Source: Verrucomicrobiia bacterium (GTDB lineage Bacteria; Verrucomicrobiota; Verrucomicrobiia; Limisphaerales; UBA11358). From it: a stretch of 64,000 nucleotides of DNA. Below, in pieces: positions 24,736-34,057 of the stretch; the stretch's first letter is position 1, and every line of letters begins with the position of its first letter. The notes beneath the pieces are model-generated. The model made no database searches. It was given only the letters and a program-made list of their open reading frames with translations, and had not been told where the DNA came from. Position numbers and translations under genes: made by a program. The stretch covers positions 1-64,000 of the forward strand of contig JARLJW010000023.1 in assembly GCA_031290985.1 (NCBI GenBank), given 5' to 3'.

Positions 24736-25524
24736 TCAAATCTCAATCACGGTGATTTCCGGGCGGCAGTTGAACCGGAAATTATAAGTATAAATATAAC
24801 CGATGCCGGGATTGACGTAGAACGGGCCGGCCTTCGTCTGATATAAACCCATGTCGAATTCATCCACCGCGTATGGCACGATGACCGGTCCATAAAACGG
24901 GATGCGCACCTGTCCGCCGTGGGAATGGCCCGCCAAAACGAGGTCAAACTTTTGATCCAGCTTCTTTACTTGGGCGGGATAGTGCATCAAATAGATGTTC
25001 TTCGCCGCCGGATCCAAAGCCACTGTCGTCTGGCTAAAATGGCTGCACGACGCGCCGAAGAGTTTGATTTTGCCGTCCGCAATTGTGCGCGCCTCATCCA
25101 TCAGCCACGCACCCCCGGTGGCGTTAAAACACTTGTGCACCGGCGCAAAGGAGATGCTGCTCCAGTAATCGTGGTTGCCAGGCACGCCAAACATCGGGGC
25201 CTTGATGCCGGACAACACCTCCAGGGCTTCGTCCAAAAATTTCATCTCCTCGACGATGTCGCCGGTGAAACAAACAAAGTCGGCCGAAAGTGCATTGATG
25301 GTTTTGACAACCTGCTCCAAATAGGCGCGATCACCCTTGTGGTGGATGTCGGTGAAGTGAACCAGCCGGTGCGCGGGCAGGCCGGCACCGATGCGCACCC
25401 GGCGGACCTTCAGCCAAGTCGGCTCGATCCATTTGGCATCCGCCGCCACGGCCAACGGCGACGCCAGCAAAACCCCGCCGGCGGTGGCGATGAACTTGCG
25501 CCGGCTGATGCGCGGAATTTTCAT
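24736..25524 (-). CDS. Tat-exported metallophosphoesterase
   Basis: A 262-residue calcineurin-like phosphoesterase. The N-terminus SRRKFIATAGGVLLASPLA is a twin-arginine signal, placing it in the periplasm or on the outer face of the inner membrane. Metal-binding motifs occur in order: FTDIHHKG, FTGDIVEE, GNHDYW, LMHYP and AGHSHGGQVRIP. The pattern resembles YkuE/YaeI-type phosphodiesterases that act on UDP-diacylglucosamine or lipids, but the substrate is not determined here. It overlaps the upstream membrane gene by 4 bases (ATGA) and runs to within 26 bases of the recG ATG. Confidence 0.88.
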   Translation of the reverse strand: MKIPRISRRKFIATAGGVLLASPLAVAADAKWIEPTWLKVRRVRIGAGLPAHRLVHFTDIHHKGDRAYLEQVVKTINALSADFVCFTGDIVEEMKFLDEALEVLSGIKAPMFGVPGNHDYWSSISFAPVHKCFNATGGAWLMDEARTIADGKIKLFGASCSHFSQTTVALDPAAKNIYLMHYPAQVKKLDQKFDLVLAGHSHGGQVRIPFYGPVIVPYAVDEFDMGLYQTKAGPFYVNPGIGYIYTYNFRFNCRPEITVIEI

Positions 25525-27227
25525 GGCCCAGGCCGGCCCTCTCCGGCCTTCAACGCCTCCGCCTTGGCGGCGTGGATGGCGGCGCGTTGGGGGTTGTTGT
25601 TCGCGTCAAAATAGGCGACGAGCTGGCATTGCAGGTCATACTCCATCGTGCGCCGTGTGATGGCGCTGCGGGACCAGACAAAGCCCAGCGCGGTCAGCGC
25701 CGCCAGCAAAACAATGATGCCGGCCAGGTTTTCGCGGGCCAAACCCAGTGCGTTCCGCGCCAGCCCGACGCCGCAAAGCCCGGTGAACAGGACCAGCCCC
25801 GCAGCGAGGATCAACGTGGCGTGTGCCAGCAAGAATTCAGTTGGAACCATCAAGCGATAAGGTGGCGGGCGCCGCCCCGGCGGCTGGCAGATTCCCGGAA
25901 GGATGGGGCGCAGCTTTTCGTTCTGCAGAATTCCGAGGACGACTTTTGGGTCCGGTCGCACCGTGGGGGCGGCAAAAAACTCCTTTTCATCACCGGTCGC
26001 CCTGAAGGTCTCCACGCGTTCCTCCGCGATGAGGTTCGTCAGGCGGGTTGGCACCAGCAGTTGGTCTACGACGAGCTGCGAAATTTTGACGGTGCAGAAG
26101 AGCATGATGGCGGCGTAAATCAAAGGCAACAACGGGGCGATCTGTTTGCCCGGCCCCGGAGGCAACCACCGCCGCTGGAGGAGTAAAATGGCAAAAATGC
26201 CCGTAATGACCAGGATGTTCAGCACGTCCATGTAGCGGCTGGCGGGAAAGCCGTCGCCGTAGTTCGCCCGGCCGAAGGCGATGGCGGCGGATTGCAATCC
26301 GCTCCAGAGCGCCAGCGCCAGAATAAATTCGGCCGCCCGCACGTCGGGAAAATTTTTGCGGAAGTAAAACCCCAGCAGCAACGCCAGCGGCAGCAGGGTG
26401 ACCAGGCACATCAGTTTTGGGTGGTCGATGAACGGCCAGGCCAGGTTGTGGGCGAAGGCGTTGAAGAATTCGCCCGGCGTGTGCGCCCGCAGCGGTTCGT
26501 CGTCGGGCATCGACACCTTTAAAGCCAAGCCGGCGGCAACCGCCAGGCCGCAGAGCGCGCAGGTGACCAGGCCGCCTTTTTCCAGGCGCCGGTTTTTCAG
26601 CAGCCGCAGCCCAACCAGGCCGCCGACGGTCAGCGGCGCGAGGAAGCCCGAGGCCATCGTGAGCGGGCTGGCAAACGCCGCCGCGAGCCCGAGCCACCAG
26701 CGCGGGCCGCCGGGTTTGCCAAAGCCCAGCCCGGCGATGGTTCCGAGGGCGGCGAGACTCATGAAATACTGCTGCGAATTGATGGCCCAGAGGGTGTTTT
26801 CCGCGGCGTAGGGCAGCGCATAGAACGGCGCCAGCAGGCTGCAGATCAGCCAGCCGTTTTGGCGTCCGAGAAAAAGCCAGAGCGCGGTGGCCAGGGCGCC
26901 GGCAAACCCGGCATGGATGAAACAGTTCACCGTGAGTTGCAGCATCGGTTCCCACCGCCCGTTCAGCGAAATGACGGTGTAATCCAGCAGGTGCGTAAAA
27001 AAAATCCGGTGCTCGTTGCTGGGCGCAAAAAAATCCCGCCACGTCAGCGATCCTTCCATCCACGGGCGGAACAGATCCTTCGCCTCGTACCATTGGTCCC
27101 ACAACGGCAGCGGCGAGCCAAACAATTGCACCGTCCACAGTTTTGCTCCGAGCACGACCAGCAACAGCGCGGCGAGCCACCAGGCAAAAACTTTTGGCGG
27201 GTCGGTCTTGGGGGCGGTTGGCGTCAT
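25521..27227 (-). CDS. Polytopic membrane protein, possibly GT-C-like
   Basis: A 568-residue protein with about eleven hydrophobic helices and a long soluble loop near residues 395-455. After the first helix is the acidic LPLWDQWYEAKDLFRPWMEG, which recalls the first periplasmic loop of GT-C glycosyltransferases (PMT/ArnT-type), where acidic residues bind the lipid-linked donor. I cannot assign a family firmly. It overlaps dus upstream and the phosphoesterase downstream by 4 bases each, so it is translated with them. A role in envelope glycolipid chemistry is inference. Confidence 0.7.
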   Translation of the reverse strand: MTPTAPKTDPPKVFAWWLAALLLVVLGAKLWTVQLFGSPLPLWDQWYEAKDLFRPWMEGSLTWRDFFAPSNEHRIFFTHLLDYTVISLNGRWEPMLQLTVNCFIHAGFAGALATALWLFLGRQNGWLICSLLAPFYALPYAAENTLWAINSQQYFMSLAALGTIAGLGFGKPGGPRWWLGLAAAFASPLTMASGFLAPLTVGGLVGLRLLKNRRLEKGGLVTCALCGLAVAAGLALKVSMPDDEPLRAHTPGEFFNAFAHNLAWPFIDHPKLMCLVTLLPLALLLGFYFRKNFPDVRAAEFILALALWSGLQSAAIAFGRANYGDGFPASRYMDVLNILVITGIFAILLLQRRWLPPGPGKQIAPLLPLIYAAIMLFCTVKISQLVVDQLLVPTRLTNLIAEERVETFRATGDEKEFFAAPTVRPDPKVVLGILQNEKLRPILPGICQPPGRRPPPYRLMVPTEFLLAHATLILAAGLVLFTGLCGVGLARNALGLARENLAGIIVLLAALTALGFVWSRSAITRRTMEYDLQCQLVAYFDANNNPQRAAIHAAKAEALKAGEGRPGP

Positions 27228-28237
27228 GGGATTTTCTGCGTCAGCGGCTCCAGCGGCATGGGTTCATCATGATCAAGAAAAGCTTCACAGACACGCCAGA
27301 AATCCGCCGTCGCTTCCACCCGCCGGATGTCGTGCAGAAACTTTTCCCCGATGCCTTCGCCGATGAAGTTGGTGAACTTCTTCATCCGCTGCACCTGCGC
27401 TGACTCCCTGATGCCGGGCGTGATTTCGTTGTCCCACAATTCGTGGATGTAGGCCAGCAGCTCGCGGCCGGTGGGCAATTTCACCGTTTCTCCGCGGAGT
27501 TCCGCCCGGATCTGGTCGAACAGCCATGGATTGCGGATGGCGCCACGGCCGATCATCAGGCCGCGCACACCGGTTTCCGCCAGCAGCATCTTCGCCTGGG
27601 CGGCGCCAAAGACATTGCCGTTTGCGAGCACGGGACATTTCAATTCCCGTGCCGCCTGGGCGATCAGATCATAGCGGACACCGGGGCGGTACATCTGCAA
27701 CACGGTTCGCGCATGGACCGTCAGCAGGTCAATGGCGTGCCGGGCAAAGACCGGCAACAGCGCGTCAAATTCCGCCGGCGAATCAAAGCCGATGCGGGTT
27801 TTCACCGTGAACGGCACCGTTACCGCCTCCCGGAGCGCGCCAAGGATGGCGTCGATGCGGGCTGGCTCGCGCAGCAGCCCGCCCCCGGCGCATTTGCGGT
27901 ACACAATGGGCGCGGGACAGCCGAGATTCAGGTCGATGGCGGCGACAGGATATTTTTGCAGCAGCTTGGCCGTGCGCACCAGCGCGGGAATGTCATTGCC
28001 GATCAATTGCGCGACCACCGGCCGGCCCGTCGGGTTTTTGGTGATGGAATCAAGAATCCACTTTTCCGGGCGCGAATCACCGTGGACCCGGAAGTATTCC
28101 GTCCAATACACCTCCGGCCCGCCATAACGCGCAATGACGCGCATAAATTCAAGCGTCGTAACATCCTGCATCGGCGCGAGCGCGAGCAAAGGCGCATCGC
28201 TGCGGAGCAGGGCGGTAAATGTTTCAGGCGGAGCCAA
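27224..28237 (-). CDS. tRNA-dihydrouridine synthase
   Basis: A 337-residue flavoprotein that reduces uridines in tRNA to dihydrouridine using NADPH. Family motifs are LALAPMQDVT (FMN binding), DLNLGCPAP followed by KCAGGGLL (with the catalytic Cys), VTVPFTVKTRIGFD, LTVHARTV, VLANGNVF and MIGRGAIRNPW. Length fits the bacterial Dus family, but I cannot decide between DusB and DusC subfamilies from motifs. It is the first gene of the dus, membrane protein, phosphoesterase, recG operon, coupled by ATGA overlap, and is divergent from a ROK kinase. Confidence 0.92.
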   Translation of the reverse strand: MAPPETFTALLRSDAPLLALAPMQDVTTLEFMRVIARYGGPEVYWTEYFRVHGDSRPEKWILDSITKNPTGRPVVAQLIGNDIPALVRTAKLLQKYPVAAIDLNLGCPAPIVYRKCAGGGLLREPARIDAILGALREAVTVPFTVKTRIGFDSPAEFDALLPVFARHAIDLLTVHARTVLQMYRPGVRYDLIAQAARELKCPVLANGNVFGAAQAKMLLAETGVRGLMIGRGAIRNPWLFDQIRAELRGETVKLPTGRELLAYIHELWDNEITPGIRESAQVQRMKKFTNFIGEGIGEKFLHDIRRVEATADFWRVCEAFLDHDEPMPLEPLTQKIP

Positions 28238-28322
28238 GCGGCTAATAGAATAAACCAGTTAAACTTGGAAACGCGAATAATTCTTGCGTTTGCCGCCAGT
28301 GTCCCCAATTTAAGCGGCACAC

Positions 28323-29366
28323 ATGAGCCAGAAAATCTTTATCGGCACGGACAGCGGCGCCACCACCACCAAATTGTGCGCGGTCTGGGAGAACGGCGAA
28401 CCGGTTTCCAGCAAGGTCTTGCAGCGCTCCACCAATTCAGAAAATGGCCGCGGCGCGGTCATCGCCTCCTGGATTGCGGGCGTCAGCGACTTTCTGACGC
28501 AGAATAATTTGCAATGGGACCAGGTCGCCGGCGTGGGCCTGGCGATTCCCGGACCTTACGAAAGGTACGGCGTTTTCAGCAAGACGCCCAACCTGCCCGC
28601 CAGCTTCTCCGGCTGGGATGTTTATACGGATTATGGCACCGCCCTGGCCAAACAGGCCGGCCGGCTGTTGCCCCTGATCGTCGGCAATGACGGCAATTAT
28701 GGCGGCGTGGCCGAAGCCCGCCTCGCCCGCGGCAATTCCAAGTCCACCGTCATGATGCTCATGCCCGGCTCCGGCCTGGGCGCGGCCTTTGTCGGCGCGG
28801 ATGGCATCTGTCTCGATGGCGACACTTTGGCCGGCATGGAAGCCGGCCACATGGCGGCGGCGGTGCATCTGCTTGGCCTTTCGGGCAAGCCGTTTTCCTG
28901 CGGTTGCGGGCGCGATTGGGGCTGCGTGGAGGCGTACACCACGATTTCCGGCCTGCCGCAATTGCTGGCCGAAAAGATCAAGCAGCATCCCACCCACGAA
29001 CTCGCCACTTCCACCGCGCCGGTCAAGGAAAAGGTGCTTTCTCTGCGCACCCGCGCACAAAAGGGTGACGTACTGGCGCTGGACATCTTTGATTTTCAGG
29101 CCCGGGTGATGGGTTTGCACGTGGCCAATTTGGTGATGGCCTTCGATCCCGGCATTGTCGTTATCGGCGGCGGGTTGATGGATCATGAGGCGACCACGCC
29201 GGAATTCCGTGAACGTTATATGCGCGTCATCCGCGACACGGCGATCCCCTATCTTTGGGCTCCGCAACGTAATACCATCAAAATCGTTCCCGCCGCCTTG
29301 GGCGAGCTCTCCCAAGCCATCGGCGCAGCCTTGATGGCAATGTATCAAAGCCATGTCCGGGGCTGA
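28323..29366 (+). CDS. ROK-family sugar kinase/regulator
   Basis: A 347-residue cytosolic protein. The N-terminal phosphate motif IFIGTDSGATTTKLCAV, the catalytic-loop Asp in LIVGNDGNYGG, MPGSGLGAAFV and the zinc-binding cluster CGCGRDWGCVEAY are typical of ROK proteins. There is no helix-turn-helix, so it is more likely a sugar kinase (glucokinase-type) than a repressor. It is expressed divergently from dus; the following bat operon begins 73 bases downstream after a hairpin, so read-through is possible. Confidence 0.9.
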   Translation: MSQKIFIGTDSGATTTKLCAVWENGEPVSSKVLQRSTNSENGRGAVIASWIAGVSDFLTQNNLQWDQVAGVGLAIPGPYERYGVFSKTPNLPASFSGWDVYTDYGTALAKQAGRLLPLIVGNDGNYGGVAEARLARGNSKSTVMMLMPGSGLGAAFVGADGICLDGDTLAGMEAGHMAAAVHLLGLSGKPFSCGCGRDWGCVEAYTTISGLPQLLAEKIKQHPTHELATSTAPVKEKVLSLRTRAQKGDVLALDIFDFQARVMGLHVANLVMAFDPGIVVIGGGLMDHEATTPEFRERYMRVIRDTAIPYLWAPQRNTIKIVPAALGELSQAIGAALMAMYQSHVRG

Positions 29367-29407
29367 TTAGGCTTTCTTCAGGGCAAAAAATCCATGAACA
29401 TTTCGGT

Positions 29408-29430
29408 CCGTCGTTTGTCATAAATGACGG
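29408..29430 (+). promoter_or_regulatory. Hairpin just upstream of batD
   Basis: CCGTCGTTT-GTCAT-AAATGACGG: a 9-bp stem with one G-T pair, ending ten bases before the batD ATG. The GGA that could serve as ribosome binding site overlaps its 3' arm. No T-run follows, so it is not a classic terminator. Confidence 0.4.
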
Positions 29431-29439
29431 ATTGAAATC

Positions 29440-31215
29440 ATGCGGTTCATTCTTAAAATCTGGTTTGCGCTCGTTGCCGCCGCGCTGTTTGCGGGGGCGG
29501 CGTCCGCCGCCACGTTTACGGCCACATTGGACCGCGACTCGATGACGCTGGGCGAGCAGGTTACGCTTTCCCTCAAATTTGACGGGGCCCAACCCCAGGA
29601 TGCGCCGGGCATGCCCAACATCGGCGGGCTGCAGTTTCAATACGTCGGGCCGTCCAGCTCGTTCAGTTTCATCAATGGCGAAACCAAATCCAGCGTCACC
29701 TACAATTACATTGTGACCGCGCAGCATGACGGCGAATTCACCATTCCCGCCATGCGTGCCAACGTTGGCGGTCAGCAACTGGATTGCTCGCCACTGAAAC
29801 TGATCGTCTACAAGGTGACCCCGCCCTCCGCCGCCGCGGTGAATTCCGGCAATGAAATCGCCTTCATGAAATTCACCTTCCCCAAGAAAAAGGTATATGT
29901 CGGCGAGCCGGTGGTCGGCGAACTTCAGCTTTATCTGCGCGATGATGTGCAGAATTTGTCGGGTTTCCAGATGACCAGCGCGACCCCGGACGGTTTCAGC
30001 GCCGGGAAGACCGTGGAACTGTCGAATCAACGCCGGCGGGTCCAGGTTGGCAATCGCATTTACGTGGAAATTCCCCTGGCCATGCCGTTGACCGCGGCCC
30101 GGTCTGGCACGTTTCCGCTCGGACCCTTTACGGCATCCGTCGTCGCCGTCTTGCCCTTGCAAAATCAAAATGGTGATCCGTTCAGCCAGTTTTTCAACCG
30201 GGGCGAACAGAAACAGCTCACGCTGGCGACCGAGGCCATCAATGTATCGGCGCTGCCGCTGCCGGAGGAAAACAAGCCGGCCGGTTTCAGCGGCGCCATC
30301 GGCAGCTTCGAGATGTCCGCCACGGCCGGGCCGGCGAAGGTGACCGTCGGCGATCCGATCACCGTGCGCGTGCAGATTTCCGGCCGGGGTGCGCTGGACA
30401 CGGTGGCGCTGTCCACGCAGGACGCCTGGCATGATTTCAAAACCTATCCGCCCACGGCGAAGCTGGAAACGCGCGACCAGTTTGGCTTTCAGGGCACCAA
30501 GACATTTGAGCAGATCATCTCGCCGCTGAACACCGACGTTCATGAACTGCCGCCGCTGGAATTCACCTTTTTCAATCCCGACGATGGACACTATCACACG
30601 CTCAAATCGCCGGTTGTGCCGCTGACCGTGCAGGCGGCCGGGGCCTCGCCCATGCCGGTGCTGGCCGCAACCAAAAATTCCCCGCCGGAAAACCAGCCGC
30701 CGCAGGACATCCTGCCCATCAAGGAAAAGCCTGGCACACTGGTGCCCGCCGGAACCGTGCTGCTGGCTCATCCCGCATTCCTCGCCGCCCAAGCCGTCCC
30801 GGTGCTGGCTTTCTTTGCCGCCTTTGTCTGGCGGCGGCGGACGGACAATCTGGCGAATAATCCGCGGCTGCGCCGCCGCCGGGCCGTCGCCCAACTGGTG
30901 GCCGCCGGCATCACCGACTTGAAAAAGTACGCGGCCGCGAACCAGCCGGATGAGTTTTTTGCCACGCTGTTCCGGTTGCTGCAGGAGCAGCTGGGTGAAC
31001 GGCTGGATTGCCCCGCCTCGGCGATCACTGAAAACGTGATTGAAGAACATCCGGTTTTACGCAGTGCGCCCAAGGCCACCTTGGATGGCATGCGCGAGCT
31101 TTTCCAGCTTTGCAATCAAGCCCGCTACGCGCCGGTCCGGGGCAGCAGCGAATTGAATTCCGTGGCCGGGCAATTCGAGAAGACCATCAGCCAGTTGCAG
31201 GAGGTGAAGGTATGA
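29440..31215 (+). CDS. batD: BatD-family protein
   Basis: A 591-residue inner-membrane protein with a large periplasmic part. Residues 1-22 are a signal peptide (VAAALFAGAASAATFTATLD). Several immunoglobulin-like beta domains follow, including TLGEQVTLSLKFDG and VYVGEPVVGELQLYL, which mark BatD. A membrane helix lies near residue 455 (FLAAQAVPVLAFFAAFVWRR), before a cytosolic tail. In Bacteroides and others Bat proteins contribute to oxidative-stress tolerance, probably as an envelope MoxR-chaperoned complex. It overlaps the next gene (ATGA). Placement of batD ahead of moxR is unlike the more common order, where it is near the end. Confidence 0.88.
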   Translation: MRFILKIWFALVAAALFAGAASAATFTATLDRDSMTLGEQVTLSLKFDGAQPQDAPGMPNIGGLQFQYVGPSSSFSFINGETKSSVTYNYIVTAQHDGEFTIPAMRANVGGQQLDCSPLKLIVYKVTPPSAAAVNSGNEIAFMKFTFPKKKVYVGEPVVGELQLYLRDDVQNLSGFQMTSATPDGFSAGKTVELSNQRRRVQVGNRIYVEIPLAMPLTAARSGTFPLGPFTASVVAVLPLQNQNGDPFSQFFNRGEQKQLTLATEAINVSALPLPEENKPAGFSGAIGSFEMSATAGPAKVTVGDPITVRVQISGRGALDTVALSTQDAWHDFKTYPPTAKLETRDQFGFQGTKTFEQIISPLNTDVHELPPLEFTFFNPDDGHYHTLKSPVVPLTVQAAGASPMPVLAATKNSPPENQPPQDILPIKEKPGTLVPAGTVLLAHPAFLAAQAVPVLAFFAAFVWRRRTDNLANNPRLRRRRAVAQLVAAGITDLKKYAAANQPDEFFATLFRLLQEQLGERLDCPASAITENVIEEHPVLRSAPKATLDGMRELFQLCNQARYAPVRGSSELNSVAGQFEKTISQLQEVKV

Positions 31216-31967
31216 AAGGCCGCTTTTTCCATCTGGCCTGTGCGTTATTGGTGATGCTTGCTTGCATCACCAAGGTTCTCGCGGCGGATGTAAACGCCGA
31301 TTTTGCCGCGGCCAACAAGCTGTACGCTGAAGGCAAATTCGCGGATGCCGCCGCCGCTTATGAAAACATCTTGAAAACCGGGGTGCAATCGCCCGCGTTA
31401 TTGTTCAACGCCGGCAACGCGGAGTTCAAGGCCGGGCATCTGGGCAAAGCCATCGCCGCCTACCGCCAGGCGGAGCAGTTGGAGCCGCGCGACGCGGAGT
31501 TGCGCGCGAATCTGGCCTTCGTCCGCAACCAGGTCCAGGGTGCCACGCTGCGCGAGAGCCGCTGGCAGAACTGGGTGGGCTCGCTCACGCTCAATGAGGG
31601 GACGCTGCTTACGACGGTCTTTTTCTGGGCGCTCCTTGCCCTGCTGACGCTGAAGCAGATCCGCCCCGCGCTGGCCCCGGGGCTCCGGCGGGTCACGCAA
31701 CTCGCCGCGGTGCTGGTGTTTTTTTCCGGCGCAGTGCTGGCATTGCAGGCGGCGGATCATTTCCGTTCCGCCATCGCCGTGGTGACCAGCGCGGAAACGA
31801 CGGCCCGCAGCGGACCGTTTGATGACGCGCAAAATGCGTTCACCGCCCATGACGGTGCGGAGCTGCGGGTTTTAGACCGGCACGACGACTGGGTTCAAAC
31901 CGCCGACAACGCCGGGAAAATCGGCTGGTTAAATACGAACCAGGTCGCAGTTTTGCCTGGAGCATGA
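31212..31967 (+). CDS. BatE-like TPR and SH3-domain protein
   Basis: A 251-residue protein starting at an ATG that overlaps the batD stop. Signal peptide (LACALLVMLACITKVLAADV), then tetratricopeptide repeats (NKLYAEGKFADAAAAYENIL; LLFNAGNAEFKAGHLGKAIA), two membrane helices (about 120-180) and a C-terminal bacterial SH3-like domain (AHDGAELRVLDRHDDWVQT, then IGWLN). This is the BatE architecture. It would anchor the Bat complex and bind peptidoglycan or partner proteins. It is followed by 164 bp of repeat DNA that separates it from moxR. Confidence 0.85.
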   Translation: MKGRFFHLACALLVMLACITKVLAADVNADFAAANKLYAEGKFADAAAAYENILKTGVQSPALLFNAGNAEFKAGHLGKAIAAYRQAEQLEPRDAELRANLAFVRNQVQGATLRESRWQNWVGSLTLNEGTLLTTVFFWALLALLTLKQIRPALAPGLRRVTQLAAVLVFFSGAVLALQAADHFRSAIAVVTSAETTARSGPFDDAQNAFTAHDGAELRVLDRHDDWVQTADNAGKIGWLNTNQVAVLPGA

Positions 31968-32131
31968 GAAAGCTCCAAGCACCAACGTCCAAGCTCCAAA
32001 CCCGGTAGGAGTCTGCCGGATTTGGAATTTTTGAACCTTGGACCTTGGAATTTCTCTGGCTGTTGGAGCTTGGAATTTGGATGTTTATTAAGTGTTTAGC
32101 GATTGAACAGAGACAGATTTAAGTTGTCAGA
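31968..32131. repeat. Inverted quasi-tandem repeats between batE and moxR
   Basis: The stretch has AAGCTCCAAGC / CCAAGCTCCAAA units at its start and their inverted form (TTGGAGCTTGGAATTTGG) near 32060-32085, with further TTGGAATTT and CCTTGGACCTTGG units between. The two halves could fold on each other. It carries no gene and no obvious terminator T-run. Confidence 0.65.
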
Positions 32132-33154
32132 ATGTCGTCCACAGAAAAACAGTTGGAAAAAAACATGAGCACAGGAATCAACGCCATCAACGAAGCGGTC
32201 AAGGAAGCGAGTGCCTTCACGCACCCGCTGTTCAACGAACTGGGCAAGGTCATCATCGGCCAGCAATACCTCACCGAACGGCTGGTCATCGGCCTGCTGG
32301 CCAACGGGCACGTGTTGCTCGAAGGCGTGCCCGGCCTCGCCAAAACGCTCGCGGTGAAATCGCTGGCCAACTGCATGCATGTCAAGTTCTCGCGCCTGCA
32401 ATTCACCCCGGACATGCTGCCCGCCGACGTCGTCGGCACACAGATTTACAACCCGCAGTCCGGCGGCTTCACCACGCGCAAGGGGCCCGTCTTCGCGAAC
32501 CTTGTCCTGGCCGATGAAATCAACCGCGCCCCCGCCAAGGTGCAGAGCGCGCTGCTCGAAGCCATGCAGGAAAAACAGGTCACCATCGGCGACCAGACCT
32601 ATAAGCTGGAGGAACCCTTCCTGGTGCTCGCCACGCAAAATCCCATCGAACAGGAAGGCACCTATCCCCTGCCCGAGGCGCAGGTGGACCGCTTCATGTT
32701 GAAATTGAAGATCGGTTACCCGACGCGCGCCGAGGAACGGCAGATTCTGGAAGTGATGGCGAAAACGACGGGCACGCCGACCTGCAGCGCGGTCGTCACC
32801 CCGCAGCAGATCTTCAAGGCCCGCGAAATCATCAATGACATTTACGTGGACGACAAGGTGAAGGATTACATCGTGGACCTCGTCTGCGCCACGCGCGACC
32901 CCGACCATTACAAGATCGCGGTGAAAGATTTCATCCAGCTCGGCGCCTCGCCGCGCGCGACCATCGCGCTCACGCTCGCATCCAAAGCCTACGCCTTCCT
33001 GAAAGGCCGCGGCTATGTGACGCCGCAGGACGTGAAAAGCATCGGCATGGACGTGTTGCGCCACCGCGTGGCCATCACCTACGAGGCCGAGGCCGAGGAA
33101 AAGACCAGCGAAACGATCGTGCAGAAGATTTTTGATGAACTGCCGGTGCCGTGA
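32132..33154 (+). CDS. moxR: MoxR-family AAA+ ATPase
   Basis: A 340-residue chaperone-type ATPase; an alternative start at 32165 gives 329 residues. Walker A appears as GVPGLAKT, as is normal in MoxR, with Walker B LADEINRAPAKVQSALLEAM and sensor ATQNPIEQEGTYPLPEAQVD. MoxR proteins insert cofactors into, or assemble, VWA-domain partners; here these are the DUF58, BatA and BatB genes that follow. It lies downstream of an inserted repeat, and the DUF58 partner is separated from it by an unrelated small gene and another insertion. Confidence 0.93.
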   Translation: MSSTEKQLEKNMSTGINAINEAVKEASAFTHPLFNELGKVIIGQQYLTERLVIGLLANGHVLLEGVPGLAKTLAVKSLANCMHVKFSRLQFTPDMLPADVVGTQIYNPQSGGFTTRKGPVFANLVLADEINRAPAKVQSALLEAMQEKQVTIGDQTYKLEEPFLVLATQNPIEQEGTYPLPEAQVDRFMLKLKIGYPTRAEERQILEVMAKTTGTPTCSAVVTPQQIFKAREIINDIYVDDKVKDYIVDLVCATRDPDHYKIAVKDFIQLGASPRATIALTLASKAYAFLKGRGYVTPQDVKSIGMDVLRHRVAITYEAEAEEKTSETIVQKIFDELPVP

Positions 33155-33167
33155 TTTGGAAATTTCT

Positions 33168-33524
33168 ATGGAAGATTTCATGGCCGTCCTAAAAAATGAA
33201 TTTGAAGCTGGCGAAGGCAGCTTCCTGATTAAGCTTCGTCCAGGGCTGGAATGGGACAAAGCTGCTTTTAATCGGCTGACTTCCACCATGAAACATTGTG
33301 CGGAGAGCACATTCAACGAGCCGAAGCTGGAAAGATGGGTGGCAGAAGGATTTTGGAATGTTTCATGGTTCGTCAGATCATGGGCAACGCATCCAAATTT
33401 CCCAAAGGTTTACTCAACCGAATACTACAACAAAGCTTTTACCCGACTGGATGACTTGGCCTATTGGTATTTCATGGGCTATAGCCCTTACCAAAACGAA
33501 ACCGGCTTCGAGGAATTGGCATAA
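33168..33524 (+). CDS. Hypothetical protein wedged between moxR and DUF58 gene
   Basis: A 118-residue protein I do not recognise, starting 13 bases after moxR. It is mixed polar and aromatic (WVAEGFWNVSWFVRSWATHP; YSTEYYNKAFTRLDDLAYWY), with no signal peptide or membrane helix. The DNA is distinctly more AT-rich than moxR and the bat genes. Normally moxR and the DUF58 gene are adjacent, so this gene is probably an insertion. The composition and size recall immunity-type proteins, but this is only an impression. Confidence 0.55.
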   Translation: MEDFMAVLKNEFEAGEGSFLIKLRPGLEWDKAAFNRLTSTMKHCAESTFNEPKLERWVAEGFWNVSWFVRSWATHPNFPKVYSTEYYNKAFTRLDDLAYWYFMGYSPYQNETGFEELA

Positions 33525-33548
33525 ACAATTTTGCCGAACTGTTCGCAA

Positions 33549-34057
33549 ATGATTCCCCGCGAGATCCTCAAAAAAATCCGGCAGATCGAGATTCGCCCAA
33601 ACCGCATCATGGGCGAGTTCGCGGTCGGAGCGCGGGCTTTAGCCCGCTTCACCGCCCGCACCACCCTCGCGTCCAAATCAGATTTGGCGCTCAATTCCAT
33701 CGATCAATTGAAGCGGCGTGACCGCCGCGCTCCCGCCGCCCTGACGCGCGGCTGTGTACAAATCCCAACAGGATTACGCGTCAGCCCGGAGGGCTGCCAG
33801 AAATTGGCCGGGGGGCGGAGCGCCAGCGCAGACCCCCGGTATGCGGATAAAACGGACACGACCCTGAAAGGGTCGCAGCCTTGCCTATCGAAATGGGCGC
33901 AAACCGGTCTTGCCCCCCTTCAGGGTGCTCATATTTCACCCGCCGCCACCGGGGGTGTCGTCGCGCTTCGCGCTCCTCAACCCCCGGCTAATTTCTCGCA
34001 CGCTTTCAGCGTGCCCGCGCAGCCATTCGTCATTCGCCATTCGTCATTTTCCACCAC
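33549..34057 (+). repeat. Hairpin-rich insertion preceded by a duplicated DUF58 gene head
   Basis: 33549-33612 repeats the first 64 bases of the DUF58 gene (34058-34121) with a handful of mismatches, all in its last third. Then come hairpins GCGGGCT-TT-AGCCCGC (33632-33647), GACCCT-GAA-AGGGTC (33860-33874) and GCACGCT-TTC-AGCGTGC (33998-34014), plus an ATTCGTC tandem (34023-34050). The duplicated start opens a frame of 170 codons that runs through the insertion and overlaps the real DUF58 ATG by 4 bases, so it may couple translation. The encoded product looks non-functional. Confidence 0.75.

Noticed and set aside
33631-34020. Possible CRISPR array or tRNA cluster in the hairpin-rich insertion
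   Set aside because: Hairpins differ in sequence and spacing, there are no constant repeats with unique spacers, and no cloverleaf or T-loop motif is present.
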